A program made the translations under genes and the position numbers. A model generated the notes under the pieces. That model saw nothing but the letters and a program-made list of their open reading frames with translations. It did not search any database and was not told the DNA's origin. A stretch of DNA of 64,000 nt from an uncultured Enterobacteriaceae bacterium (lineage in GTDB: Bacteria > Pseudomonadota > Gammaproteobacteria > Enterobacterales > Enterobacteriaceae): the NCBI GenBank assembly GCA_936920625.1, contig CAKZHC010000016.1, positions 105,317 to 169,316 of the forward strand. The letters run 5' to 3'. Positions within the stretch are counted from its first letter, which is position 1; every line of letters begins with the position of its first letter. This document shows, in pieces, positions 35,105 to 44,401 of this stretch.

Positions 35105-36180
35105 TCTGGCTGGCAGAGCATCTGGTTGCAGTCTACTCAGGTTTTAACGTCTTTTCCTATCTGACGTTCCGTGCCATTGTCAGCTTGCTGACTGCGCTTA
35201 TTATTTCGCTATGGATGGGGCCAAGGCTCATCAGTCATCTGCAAAAAATGTCTTTTGGTCAGGTGGTTCGCAACGACGGGCCTGAATCGCACTTCAGTAA
35301 ACGTGGTACCCCAACTATGGGGGGAATCATGATACTCACATCCGTCACTATTTCGGTACTGTTATGGGCGTATCCCTCCAATCCCTATGTCTGGTGCGTG
35401 CTGGTGGTGCTATTGGGTTATGGCATCATCGGCTTTGTGGATGATTACCGCAAAGTGGTGCGCAAGAATACCAGAGGACTGATTGCCCGCTGGAAATATT
35501 TCTGGCAGTCGCTGATTGCACTGATAGTGGCGTTTAGCATGTACTGGGCGGGCAAAGAAACTTCAGCAACTGAGCTGGTAGTACCATTCTTCAAGGATGT
35601 CATGCCACAGCTCGGACTGTTCTACATCGTGCTCAGTTATTTTGTGATTGTGGGCACCAGTAATGCGGTCAATCTGACAGACGGTTTGGACGGTCTGGCG
35701 ATTATGCCAACCGTCTTTGTTGCGGCAGGATTTGCCCTGGTTGCCTGGGCTACTGGTAACACCAATTTTGCGAATTATCTTCATATCCCTTACCTGCGCC
35801 ACGCCGGTGAACTGGTGATAGTCTGCACCGCGATTGTTGGTGCCGGGCTGGGTTTTTTATGGTTCAACACCTATCCGGCTCAGGTTTTTATGGGCGATGT
35901 GGGATCGCTGGCACTGGGGGGAGCGCTTGGCACTATCGCTGTACTGCTGCGTCAGGAGTTCCTGCTCGTCATCATGGGCGGTGTGTTTGTCGTAGAGACC
36001 CTGTCGGTCATTTTACAGGTGGGGTCTTTTAGGTTACGCGGGCAGCGTATTTTCCGGATGGCGCCTATTCACCATCACTATGAGCTGAAAGGCTGGCCGG
36101 AGCCGCGTGTAATTGTACGTTTCTGGATTATCTCGCTAATGCTGGTTCTGATCGGTCTGGCAACACTGAAGGTACGGTAA
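35098..36180 (+). CDS. mraY: Phospho-MurNAc-pentapeptide translocase MraY
   Basis: Transfers phospho-MurNAc-pentapeptide to undecaprenyl phosphate, giving lipid I. 360 residues, identical in length to E. coli, with about ten transmembrane helices. The magnesium-site motifs VDDYRK and NLTDGLDGLA, and the loop MAPIHHHYELKGW, are intact. It is embedded in the dcw cluster with a 7-base overlap to murF and a 2-base gap to murD. Confidence 0.97.
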   Translation: MLVWLAEHLVAVYSGFNVFSYLTFRAIVSLLTALIISLWMGPRLISHLQKMSFGQVVRNDGPESHFSKRGTPTMGGIMILTSVTISVLLWAYPSNPYVWCVLVVLLGYGIIGFVDDYRKVVRKNTRGLIARWKYFWQSLIALIVAFSMYWAGKETSATELVVPFFKDVMPQLGLFYIVLSYFVIVGTSNAVNLTDGLDGLAIMPTVFVAAGFALVAWATGNTNFANYLHIPYLRHAGELVIVCTAIVGAGLGFLWFNTYPAQVFMGDVGSLALGGALGTIAVLLRQEFLLVIMGGVFVVETLSVILQVGSFRLRGQRIFRMAPIHHHYELKGWPEPRVIVRFWIISLMLVLIGLATLKVR

Positions 36181-36182
36181 CG

Positions 36183-37499
36183 ATGGCAGATTATCGGGGT
36201 AGAAAAATAGTCATTATCGGGTTGGGTCTGACTGGACTCTCCTGTGTTGACTTTTTTATGGCACGAGGTGTGAAACCACGTGTCATGGATACCCGCGTTT
36301 CACCACCAGGACGTGACAAACTACCGACTGATGTTGAGTGTTGCTGTGGATCACTTAATCCGGTGTGGCTCACAGATGCTTCGCTTATTGTGATCAGTCC
36401 AGGGATAGCGCTTTCCACCCCTGAACTTAAACCAGCCATCGATGCCGGCATTGAAATAATCGGGGATATAGAGCTCTTCTGCCGTGAGGTAAAAGTTCCC
36501 GTCATTGCTATAACGGGCTCGAATGGCAAAAGTACCGTCACTAAGCTGGTGGGAGAGATGGCCCGAGCGGCGGGATGGTCCGTTGGTGTCGGTGGTAATA
36601 TTGGTCTGCCCGCGCTAACACTATTACAACAACCGCTTCAGCTCTGCGTGCTGGAGCTTTCCAGCTTCCAGCTTGAAACCACTTACACGTTACAGGCTGC
36701 TGCGGCCTCGGTTCTTAATCTCAGTGAAGATCATATGGATCGTTACCCCCTTGGCATATCCCAATACCGGGCGGTCAAGATGCGGATTTATGACAATGCT
36801 AGTGTGTGCGTAATTAATGCTGATGATGCACGCACTATACCCTCCTGCCGCGAGAATCAACGCTGTGTCAGCTTTGGCGTCGGGAACGGAGATTATCACC
36901 TTGAGCGCCAGCAGGGCAAAAGCTGGCTCTGTATTAACGGCGAGAGGGTGCTGGATACCGACGAGCTGAAGCTGGCAGGCGAGCACAATTTTACTAACGC
37001 CCTCGCTGCGCTGGCACTGTGTGATGCAGTGAAGCTGCCGCGTGATACTACTCTGGCAGCGCTGACAACTTTTACCGGACTGGCACACCGCTTCCAGCTG
37101 GTGCATTACAGCAATGACGTTTGCTGGATAAACGACTCCAAAGCCACCAATCCGGGCAGTACGGAGGCTGCACTGAAGGGGTTACAGCATCTGGGAACAC
37201 TCTGGTTATTGCTGGGGGGTGATGGTAAATCTGCCGATTTTACCCCCTTACGGAGCTATTTGCAGCGCGATAATTTGCAGTTGTTCTGCTTCGGGCGGGA
37301 TCGCGCTGAACTGGCAGCACTGCGCCCGGAGATTGCTACTCAAACCGAAACGCTGACTGAGGCCATGGCTCTCATCGCCCGCCAAGTCAAACCAGGCGAT
37401 GTCGTTCTGTTGTCCCCCGCCTGCGCCAGTCTTGATCAGTTTGACAATTTCGAGCAGCGCGGTCAGTGCTTCACTCAACTAGCAAAGGAGTTAGGCTGA
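36183..37499 (+). CDS. murD: UDP-MurNAc-L-alanine:D-glutamate ligase
   Basis: Adds D-glutamate in the second peptide step. 438 residues, as in E. coli. The N-terminal nucleotide-sugar domain begins KIVIIGLGLTGLSC. The ATP loop TGSNGKSTVTKL starts near residue 111. NDSKATNPGST and the C-terminal LLSPACASLDQF are kept. The stop overlaps the ftsW start by one base. Confidence 0.97.
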   Translation: MADYRGRKIVIIGLGLTGLSCVDFFMARGVKPRVMDTRVSPPGRDKLPTDVECCCGSLNPVWLTDASLIVISPGIALSTPELKPAIDAGIEIIGDIELFCREVKVPVIAITGSNGKSTVTKLVGEMARAAGWSVGVGGNIGLPALTLLQQPLQLCVLELSSFQLETTYTLQAAAASVLNLSEDHMDRYPLGISQYRAVKMRIYDNASVCVINADDARTIPSCRENQRCVSFGVGNGDYHLERQQGKSWLCINGERVLDTDELKLAGEHNFTNALAALALCDAVKLPRDTTLAALTTFTGLAHRFQLVHYSNDVCWINDSKATNPGSTEAALKGLQHLGTLWLLLGGDGKSADFTPLRSYLQRDNLQLFCFGRDRAELAALRPEIATQTETLTEAMALIARQVKPGDVVLLSPACASLDQFDNFEQRGQCFTQLAKELG

Positions 37500-38716
37500 T
37501 GTGGATTGTTAACGTTTTTGGCAATCACGGAGCAGACAGTAGCGCCAGCGGTCTCCGGGCCTGGCTGATGGGTTTTAGCGACCGCGATGTCTGTGGCCCA
37601 GCTCTTTATGACCGTACGTTGCTCTGGCTTACATTTGGGCTCATCACAATAGGGCTGGTGATGGTCACATCTGCTTCAATGCCAGTGAGTGAGCGTGTAC
37701 TAGACGATCCATTCTATTTTACTAAACGTGACGCGTTATATATTTTAATGGCTCTGATCCTGTCTGTAATTACCCTGCATATACCGATGACCATCTGGCA
37801 ACGTTACAGCACGGTCATGCTACTGGCCGCGATGGTGATGCTACTTGCGGTATTAGTAGTGGGTAATTCAGTCAACGGCGCCTCGCGCTGGATTGCACTT
37901 GGGCCACTACGGATCCAGCCAGCGGAGTTGTCCAAACTCTCGCTCTTCTGCTATCTCGCAAGCTATTTGGTACGAAAAGTCAATGAAGTGCGTAACAACT
38001 TCTGGGGCTTTTGTAAGCCAATGGCAGTGATGGTGATATTGTCAGTGCTACTTCTGGCGCAGCCTGATCTGGGAACTGTGGTGGTGCTGTTTATCACAAC
38101 GCTTTCCATGTTGTTCCTCGCCGGGGCTAAGTTATGGCAATTTCTGGCGATTATTGGTTGCGGCATTTTCGCAGGGTCCCTGTTAATCATTGCGGAGCCG
38201 TATCGCATTCGTCGCGTTACGTCCTTCTTAAATCCCTGGGACGAACCTTTCGGTAGCGGTTATCAGTTAACACAATCGCTCATGGCATTTGGCCGCGGTG
38301 AGCTCTGGGGGCAGGGATTGGGCAACTCAGTGCAGAAACTGGCATATTTACCCGAAGCACACACTGACTTCATCTTCTCCATAATTGGTGAAGAGCTTGG
38401 ATATGCTGGCGTGGTAGTGGTACTACTCATGATATTTTTTGTCGCATTCAGGGCAATGTCAATCGGTCGCAGGGCGCTGAAAATTGAGCAGCGTTTTTCT
38501 GGCTTTCTGGCCTGTTCAATTGGTATCTGGTTTAGTTTTCAGGCGCTGGTTAATGTGGGCGCAGCAGCGGGCATGTTGCCGACGAAAGGTTTAACGCTAC
38601 CGTTAATCAGTTATGGCGGCTCCAGTCTGGTGATTATGCTGACTGCGATTGTGCTGCTATTACGTATTGATTTTGAAACACGCCTGGCACAGGCACAGGC
38701 GTTTACGCGAGGTTAA
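37499..38716 (+). CDS. ftsW: Septal peptidoglycan polymerase FtsW
   Basis: SEDS-family glycosyltransferase that polymerises septal glycan from lipid II with FtsI. 405 residues from the ATG overlapping the murD stop (AAGGAG sits 9 bases upstream); E. coli has 414. Ten transmembrane helices. The core is closely conserved, e.g. AQPDLGTVVVL, FGSGYQLTQSLMAFGRGE and the C-terminal GLTLPLISYGGSS. The first 30 cytoplasmic residues differ from E. coli, as is common in this family. A longer frame from 37466 runs inside murD and is unlikely. Confidence 0.95.
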   Translation: MWIVNVFGNHGADSSASGLRAWLMGFSDRDVCGPALYDRTLLWLTFGLITIGLVMVTSASMPVSERVLDDPFYFTKRDALYILMALILSVITLHIPMTIWQRYSTVMLLAAMVMLLAVLVVGNSVNGASRWIALGPLRIQPAELSKLSLFCYLASYLVRKVNEVRNNFWGFCKPMAVMVILSVLLLAQPDLGTVVVLFITTLSMLFLAGAKLWQFLAIIGCGIFAGSLLIIAEPYRIRRVTSFLNPWDEPFGSGYQLTQSLMAFGRGELWGQGLGNSVQKLAYLPEAHTDFIFSIIGEELGYAGVVVVLLMIFFVAFRAMSIGRRALKIEQRFSGFLACSIGIWFSFQALVNVGAAAGMLPTKGLTLPLISYGGSSLVIMLTAIVLLLRIDFETRLAQAQAFTRG

Positions 38717-38718
38717 TA

Positions 38719-39777
38719 ATGGGTGAAAAACGGCTGATGGTAATGGCTGGTGGAACGGGGGGGCATCTCTTCCCGGGCCTGGCTGTAGCCCATTACCTGA
38801 TGTCCCAGGGCTGGCAGGTCCGCTGGCTGGGAACGGCTGATCGGATGGAAGCAGATTTGATCCCCCGTCACGGCATAAAGATTGATTTCATTCACATCAG
38901 TGGTGTGCGTGGTAAAGGCATTAACGCATTACTGATGGCACCCATGCGTATTTTCAAAGCGGTGTGCCAGGCGCGAGCCATTATGAAGCAGTATCAGCCA
39001 GACGTCGTGCTGGGTATGGGGGGCTATGTGTCCGGTCCCGGTGGTCTCGCGGCCTGGATATGCAACATCCCGGTGGTGATACATGAACAGAATGGTGTTG
39101 CTGGTCTGACTAATAAAGGATTATCAAAGATAGCCAATAAAGTGCTACAGGCCTTTCCAGGGGCGTTCCCCCATGCAGATGTGGTGGGGAACCCGGTCCG
39201 CGCGGATGTGCTTGCATTACCGAAGCCAGCAGAACGGCTGGCTGGGCGTGAAGGGCCGATTCGGGTGCTGGTTTTTGGTGGCAGTCAGGGGGCAAGGATA
39301 CTCAATCAGACCATGCCTCAGGTAGCCGCAATATTGCGGGATAACGTTGCTATCTGGCATCAGGTGGGTAAAGGTTCAGCTAAAAGCGTAAACCAGGCCT
39401 ACGCGGCTGTGAACCGGGAGCCATACTGTGTGGCAGAGTTTATTGAGGATATTGCGGCAGCTTACGCATGGGCCGATGTGGTAGTTTGCCGGGCCGGTGC
39501 ACTTACTGTAAGTGAGATTGCGGTGGCCGGACTGCCCGCCATATTTGTACCGTTTGCTCATAAAGATCGCCAGCAGTACTGGAATGCACTGCCACTAGAG
39601 CAGGTGGGTGCGGCAAAGATTTTCGAACAATCAGAATTTAATGCTGACGTTGTTGCCAGCACGTTAGCGGCATGGGATCGCCAGACCTTACTGCATATGG
39701 CAGAAAAGTCACGGGCGATAGCGATACCGGATGCTACTGAACGGGTAGCCCGGCAGATTATTTGTGTGGCGGAATAA
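38719..39777 (+). CDS. murG: Lipid II synthase, UDP-GlcNAc transferase MurG
   Basis: Peripheral GT28 glycosyltransferase that adds GlcNAc to lipid I. 352 residues (E. coli 355). The glycine-rich acceptor loop GGTGGHLFPG is at 11-20 and the second G loop GGSQGARILNQ is near 190. The donor-binding VCRAGALTVSE region is present. Two bases after ftsW. Confidence 0.97.
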   Translation: MGEKRLMVMAGGTGGHLFPGLAVAHYLMSQGWQVRWLGTADRMEADLIPRHGIKIDFIHISGVRGKGINALLMAPMRIFKAVCQARAIMKQYQPDVVLGMGGYVSGPGGLAAWICNIPVVIHEQNGVAGLTNKGLSKIANKVLQAFPGAFPHADVVGNPVRADVLALPKPAERLAGREGPIRVLVFGGSQGARILNQTMPQVAAILRDNVAIWHQVGKGSAKSVNQAYAAVNREPYCVAEFIEDIAAAYAWADVVVCRAGALTVSEIAVAGLPAIFVPFAHKDRQQYWNALPLEQVGAAKIFEQSEFNADVVASTLAAWDRQTLLHMAEKSRAIAIPDATERVARQIICVAE

Positions 39778-39843
39778 TCTAGTGGGAGCGAAATACTTCG
39801 CTGCCGATTCAGACAAATGATGCGGGACAGATGCTGGAAAAAT

Positions 39844-41307
39844 ATGAATACACAAGAGCTTGAAAAATTGCGTTCGATTGTGCCTGAAATGCGCCGTGTC
39901 AGGCATATACACTTCGTGGGTATCGGGGGAGCCGGTATGGGAGGTATTGCTGAGGTATTAGCCAACGAAGGGTATCAAATCAGCGGATCAGACGTGATGC
40001 CAAATGCGGTTACAGAATATCTGAGCACGCTCGGGGCCAGTATCAAATTCAGCCATAGCGCGGAGAATATCGCAGGCGCTAGCGTGATAGTGGTTTCTAC
40101 TGCCATTGGGAGCGACAACCCGGAGCTGATTGCTGCTCGTGAAGCGCGCATTCCAATCATCCGGCGTGCAGAGATGCTGGCAGAGCTGATGCGATTTCGT
40201 CACGGCATAGCCATTTCCGGGACCCATGGCAAAACTACCACGACAGCAATGGTAGCGAGCATCTATGCTGAGGCAGGGCTGGACCCAACATTTGTTAATG
40301 GCGGAGTAGTCAAAGCGGCCGGGTCTCATGCGCGTCTTGGACACAGTCGTTACCTGATTGCAGAAGCGGATGAAAGCGATGCATCTTTTCTTCATCTGCA
40401 ACCCATGGCCGCCATCGTGACCAACATTGAAGCCGAACATATGGATACCTATCAGGGTGACTTTGAAAACCTGAAGCAGACGTTCGTTAACTTTCTGCAT
40501 AACCTGCCATTTTATGGCTGGGCAGTCATGTGTGCTGACGATGAAGTCATCCGTGAACTGATTCCGTCAATAGGCCGGCAGGTAACCACTTACGGCTTTA
40601 GTAAAGACGCTGATGTGCGCATTGAGAATTACCAGCAGCAGGGGGCGCAAGGGCATTTCACGCTGATACGTCACGGCAAGCCTCCACTGCAAATCATGCT
40701 TAATGCACCGGGCTACCACAATGCGCTTAATGCCGCGGCTGCGGTAACGGTAGCCACAGAAGATGGAATTGCAGATGACGCTATCCTGTCGGCATTAGTG
40801 GGCTTTCAGGGCACAGGGCGGCGGTTTGACACGCTGGGCGAGTTTCCCCTGCAACTAGCCGATGGCACCACGGGAAGCGCTTTGCTGATAGATGACTACG
40901 GACATCACCCAACAGAGGTAGACGCTACTATTAAAGCAGCACGCGCCGGCTGGCCGGACAAACAGCTGGTAATGATTTTTCAGCCTCACAGATATACAAG
41001 GACGCGCGATTTATATGATGACTTTGTTCGTGTGTTATCACAGGTTGATGTGCTGCTGATGCTTGATGTCTATCCGGCGGGTGAGCCACCGATCCCGGGA
41101 GCAGATAGCCGCTCACTGTGCCGGACCATTCGCAATCGTGGCCGGGTTGACCCGATTCTGGTCTCTGACCATAACGCAGTGGCTGCCACATTGGCACCAA
41201 CCCTGAGCGGTAATGATCTCATACTGGTTCAGGGGGCAGGTAATGTCGGGCGTGTTGCCCGCACCCTGGCAGAGCATAAATTACAACCACCGTGTCAGAA
41301 CGAATGA
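39844..41307 (+). CDS. murC: UDP-N-acetylmuramate:L-alanine ligase
   Basis: Starts the stem peptide by adding L-alanine. 487 residues from MNTQELEKLRSIVPEMRRV, close to E. coli (491). The nucleotide motif GIGGAGMGG is near 25-33 and the ATP loop GTHGKTTTTAM near 125. The histidine-rich DDYGHHPTEV is present. The frame is open from 39817, but the nine extra residues are not conserved. There is a 66-base gap after murG, as in E. coli. Confidence 0.96.
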   Translation: MNTQELEKLRSIVPEMRRVRHIHFVGIGGAGMGGIAEVLANEGYQISGSDVMPNAVTEYLSTLGASIKFSHSAENIAGASVIVVSTAIGSDNPELIAAREARIPIIRRAEMLAELMRFRHGIAISGTHGKTTTTAMVASIYAEAGLDPTFVNGGVVKAAGSHARLGHSRYLIAEADESDASFLHLQPMAAIVTNIEAEHMDTYQGDFENLKQTFVNFLHNLPFYGWAVMCADDEVIRELIPSIGRQVTTYGFSKDADVRIENYQQQGAQGHFTLIRHGKPPLQIMLNAPGYHNALNAAAAVTVATEDGIADDAILSALVGFQGTGRRFDTLGEFPLQLADGTTGSALLIDDYGHHPTEVDATIKAARAGWPDKQLVMIFQPHRYTRTRDLYDDFVRVLSQVDVLLMLDVYPAGEPPIPGADSRSLCRTIRNRGRVDPILVSDHNAVAATLAPTLSGNDLILVQGAGNVGRVARTLAEHKLQPPCQNE

Positions 41308-41315
41308 GGAGTAGC

Positions 41316-42239
41316 ATGACTGAAAAAATTGCGGTGCTGCTGGGTGGCACCTCTGGAGAACGTGAAGTGTCGTTGCTTTCTGGCAACGCCGTACTGGCCG
41401 GGCTGAAAGAGGCTGGAGTGGATGCTCATGCGGTCGATACCCGCGATGTATCTGTGCTGAACCTTAAAGCACTGGGTTTTGATAAAGCCTTTATCGCGCT
41501 TCATGGGCGCGGTGGTGAAGATGGACGTTTGCAGGCAGTGCTGGAGTTTTTAGAAATTCCTTATACGGGCAGCGGTGTCATGGCCTCCGCAGTGAGTATG
41601 GATAAAATACGTACCAGACTCGTATGGCAGGGGGCGGGTTTACCCATTGCGCCTTATGTCGCGCTTCAGCGCTGTCAGATAGAGTGTGGATTAACGCCTG
41701 AACTGGAGGCCAGCATTGCGGCGCTGGGACTGCCGTTGTTTGTTAAACCCAGCAGCGAGGGCTCAAGCCTCGGAATTTCCCGTGTGAACGAGGCTTCCCA
41801 ATTACAGGGCGCGCTGAATGAAGCGTTACGTTTTGATGATGAAATCTTGGTGGAATCCTTCCTCCCCGGCCCGGAGTTAACGGTCAGTGTGCTGGGTGAT
41901 CAGGTTCTGCCTTCTATTCGCATCGAGCCGGCTGGCGACTATTATGACTACGAGGCTAAATATCATTCTGATAAGACGCGCTACACCTGCCCCAGTGGGC
42001 TCAGTGAAGCACGGGAACAGGAGATGAAAGAGATTGTGCTACGTGCGTGGAATGCTCTGGGATGTCGTGGCTGGGGACGAGTAGATCTGATGATGGGAGC
42101 AGATGACAACTTTTATTTGCTGGAAGTTAATACTGTACCAGGTATGACCAGCCACAGTCTGACACCTAAAGCAGCAAAACAAGCAGGAATGAGTTTTTCA
42201 CAGTTAGTAGTACGTATTCTGCAACTGGCTGGTGAGTGA
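41316..42239 (+). CDS. ddlB: D-alanine:D-alanine ligase B
   Basis: ATP-grasp ligase that makes D-Ala-D-Ala for MurF. 307 residues (E. coli 306). The start MTEKIAVLLGGTSGEREVSL has GAGGA 6-10 bases upstream. Active-site segments HGRGGEDG, the SSEGSS loop and EVNTVPGMTSHS are kept. The last conserved segment has EVN with VPGMT where E. coli has EAN with SPGMT, a normal variation. It overlaps ftsQ by one base. Confidence 0.96.
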   Translation: MTEKIAVLLGGTSGEREVSLLSGNAVLAGLKEAGVDAHAVDTRDVSVLNLKALGFDKAFIALHGRGGEDGRLQAVLEFLEIPYTGSGVMASAVSMDKIRTRLVWQGAGLPIAPYVALQRCQIECGLTPELEASIAALGLPLFVKPSSEGSSLGISRVNEASQLQGALNEALRFDDEILVESFLPGPELTVSVLGDQVLPSIRIEPAGDYYDYEAKYHSDKTRYTCPSGLSEAREQEMKEIVLRAWNALGCRGWGRVDLMMGADDNFYLLEVNTVPGMTSHSLTPKAAKQAGMSFSQLVVRILQLAGE

Positions 42240-43075
42240 TGACACAGGCAGAGCTGAACGTTCGCAACCGGAAAAATCAACACCGGACGCAAATCGTACG
42301 CAGCAATGGGTCACACAAGGCAGGCATTATCTTTCTGCTACTGGTCACAGGGATGATAGTCGCCGGAGGGATAGCGGTAGTGAGGTGGATGAATGATGCA
42401 GCAAGGATGCCGTTATCACGACTGGTGATTACGGGGGACAGACACTATACCAATAATGACGATATTCGTCAGGCGATTTTGTCAATCGGGCCGCCCGGCA
42501 CTTTCATGTCACAGGATGTGGATGTTATTCAGCGGCAAATTGAAAGATTGCCATGGATTAAGCAGGTAAGCGTTCGCAAACAGTGGCCGGACGAATTGAA
42601 GATTCATCTGGTTGAATACACGCCGGTAGCGCGATGGAATGGGTCGCAAATGATGGATGCTTCCGGGCAGTCATTCAGCTCGCCCGTCACTATTAAAGGC
42701 AGTAAAGAATTACCAATGCTGTATGGACCCGAAAAGAGCGAACAGGAGGTCCTGGCTGGTTATCACCAGATGAGAGATTTGTTGCTTACCAGCAAATTTA
42801 TCATAAAGACAGTTTCCATGTCGGCACGTCGCTCATGGCAACTGATACTGGACGATAACATTCGCCTGGAACTGGGGCGTACAAACATAGCAGAACGCCT
42901 AAAACGGTTCATTGCGTTATACCCGGTTCTGATAAAACAGGCACAGAGCAGGGACAAAGGGATTGGATCAGTGGACCTGCGCTACGACAGCGGAGCAGCT
43001 GTAGGGTGGGTATCTGCACCAGCTGATCTGCATGAAAGTAAACAGCGACACAATAAGCCACAGGCTAAACAATGA
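42239..43075 (+). CDS. ftsQ: Cell division protein FtsQ
   Basis: Bitopic protein of the FtsQLB complex that links early and late divisome proteins. 278 residues (E. coli 276). A single transmembrane segment is near residues 30-50 (GIIFLLLVTGMIVAGGIAVV). The POTRA domain begins LSRLVITGDRHYTNNDDIR. The beta domain includes WIKQVSVRKQWPDELKIHL and LRYDSGAAVGW near the end. A GTG directly before the ATG is an alternative start. It overlaps ftsA by 4 bases. Confidence 0.95.
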   Translation: MTQAELNVRNRKNQHRTQIVRSNGSHKAGIIFLLLVTGMIVAGGIAVVRWMNDAARMPLSRLVITGDRHYTNNDDIRQAILSIGPPGTFMSQDVDVIQRQIERLPWIKQVSVRKQWPDELKIHLVEYTPVARWNGSQMMDASGQSFSSPVTIKGSKELPMLYGPEKSEQEVLAGYHQMRDLLLTSKFIIKTVSMSARRSWQLILDDNIRLELGRTNIAERLKRFIALYPVLIKQAQSRDKGIGSVDLRYDSGAAVGWVSAPADLHESKQRHNKPQAKQ

Positions 43076-44331
43076 TGATCAAGTCGGCAGACAGAAAATT
43101 GGTAGTTGGACTCGAAATTGGTACAGCCAAGGTAGCAGTATTGGTAGGCGAAATTCTGTCTGATGGCATGGTTAACATCATAGGGGTGGGAAGCTGTCCG
43201 TCGCGGGGAATGGATAAAGGTGGTGTTAATGACCTGGAATCAGTAGTGAAGTGTGTTCAACGTGCCATTGATCAGGCAGAGGTAATGGCGGATTGCCAGA
43301 TATCCTCCGTTTACCTGGCGCTGTCTGGTAAGCACATCAGTTGCCAGAACGAAATTGGCATGGTGCCGGTATCGGAAGAAGAGGTGACTCAGGAAGATGT
43401 TGAAAGTGTGGTACATACTGCCAAATCGGTACGTGTACGTGATGAGCATCGGGTTCTGCATGTCATTCCTCAGGAATACGCTATTGATTATCAGGAAGGC
43501 ATTAAGAATCCCATAGGATTATCGGGGGTGCGAATGCAGGCCAAAGTGCACCTGATTACCTGCCACAACGATATGGCGAAAAATATCGTCAAAGCAGTTG
43601 AACGTTGCGGGTTAAAAGTTGACCAACTTATTTTTGCAGGTCTGGCATCGAGTTATGCAGTTCTGACTGAAGACGAGCGTGAACTCGGTGTCTGTGTAGT
43701 TGATGTTGGCGGCGGCACGATGGATATCGCTGTGTACACCGGGGGAGCACTGCGTCACTCCAAAGTGATTCCGTATGCGGGGAATGTAGTGACGAGTGAT
43801 ATTGCGTATGCCTTTGGCACGCCTCCTACCGATGCAGAAATAATCAAAGTGCGCCATGGATGCGCCCTTGGGTCGATTGTTGGTAAGGACGAAAATGTTG
43901 AAGTTCCAAGCGTAGGAGGGCGGCCTCCTCGAAGTCTGCAACGCCAGACTCTGGCAGAAGTTATCGAGCCGCGTTACGCCGAATTACTTAACCTAGTGAA
44001 CGACGAGATTCTTAAGCTTCAGGAGCTGTTACGTCACCAGGGAATTAAGCACCATATCGCCGCTGGCATTGTTCTGACTGGCGGAGCGGCACAAATTGAA
44101 GGACTGGCGGCTTGCGCGCAGCGGGTGTTTCACACTCAGGTGCGCATCGGGCAGCCACTCAACATCACCGGATTAACGGATTACGCGCAGGAGCCTTATT
44201 ACTCTACAGCGGTAGGCTTACTGCACTACGGAAAAGAGTCTCACCTCAATGGTGAGGCAGAGACTGAGAAACGTACCTCATTTAGCAGCTGGTTCAGCCG
44301 AATTAATAGCTGGCTGAGAAAAGAGTTTTGA
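43072..44331 (+). CDS. ftsA: Cell division protein FtsA
   Basis: Actin-like ATPase that tethers FtsZ filaments to the inner membrane. 419 residues; the second of the two adjacent ATG codons would give 418, close to E. coli (420). The phosphate-1 loop is VGLEIGTAKVAVLVGE, and the phosphate-2 motif DVGGGTMDIAVYTGG is present. The family 1C domain lies between. The C-terminal amphipathic helix that binds membrane ends INSWLRKEF, identical to E. coli in its last residues. Very strongly conserved. Confidence 0.97.
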   Translation: MMIKSADRKLVVGLEIGTAKVAVLVGEILSDGMVNIIGVGSCPSRGMDKGGVNDLESVVKCVQRAIDQAEVMADCQISSVYLALSGKHISCQNEIGMVPVSEEEVTQEDVESVVHTAKSVRVRDEHRVLHVIPQEYAIDYQEGIKNPIGLSGVRMQAKVHLITCHNDMAKNIVKAVERCGLKVDQLIFAGLASSYAVLTEDERELGVCVVDVGGGTMDIAVYTGGALRHSKVIPYAGNVVTSDIAYAFGTPPTDAEIIKVRHGCALGSIVGKDENVEVPSVGGRPPRSLQRQTLAEVIEPRYAELLNLVNDEILKLQELLRHQGIKHHIAAGIVLTGGAAQIEGLAACAQRVFHTQVRIGQPLNITGLTDYAQEPYYSTAVGLLHYGKESHLNGEAETEKRTSFSSWFSRINSWLRKEF

Positions 44332-44401
44332 TTATGAAAGGGGATCATTCAGGCACGATTTTGTGATCTCTGTGGCGACAGACACATAATGGAGAGAAAT
44401 T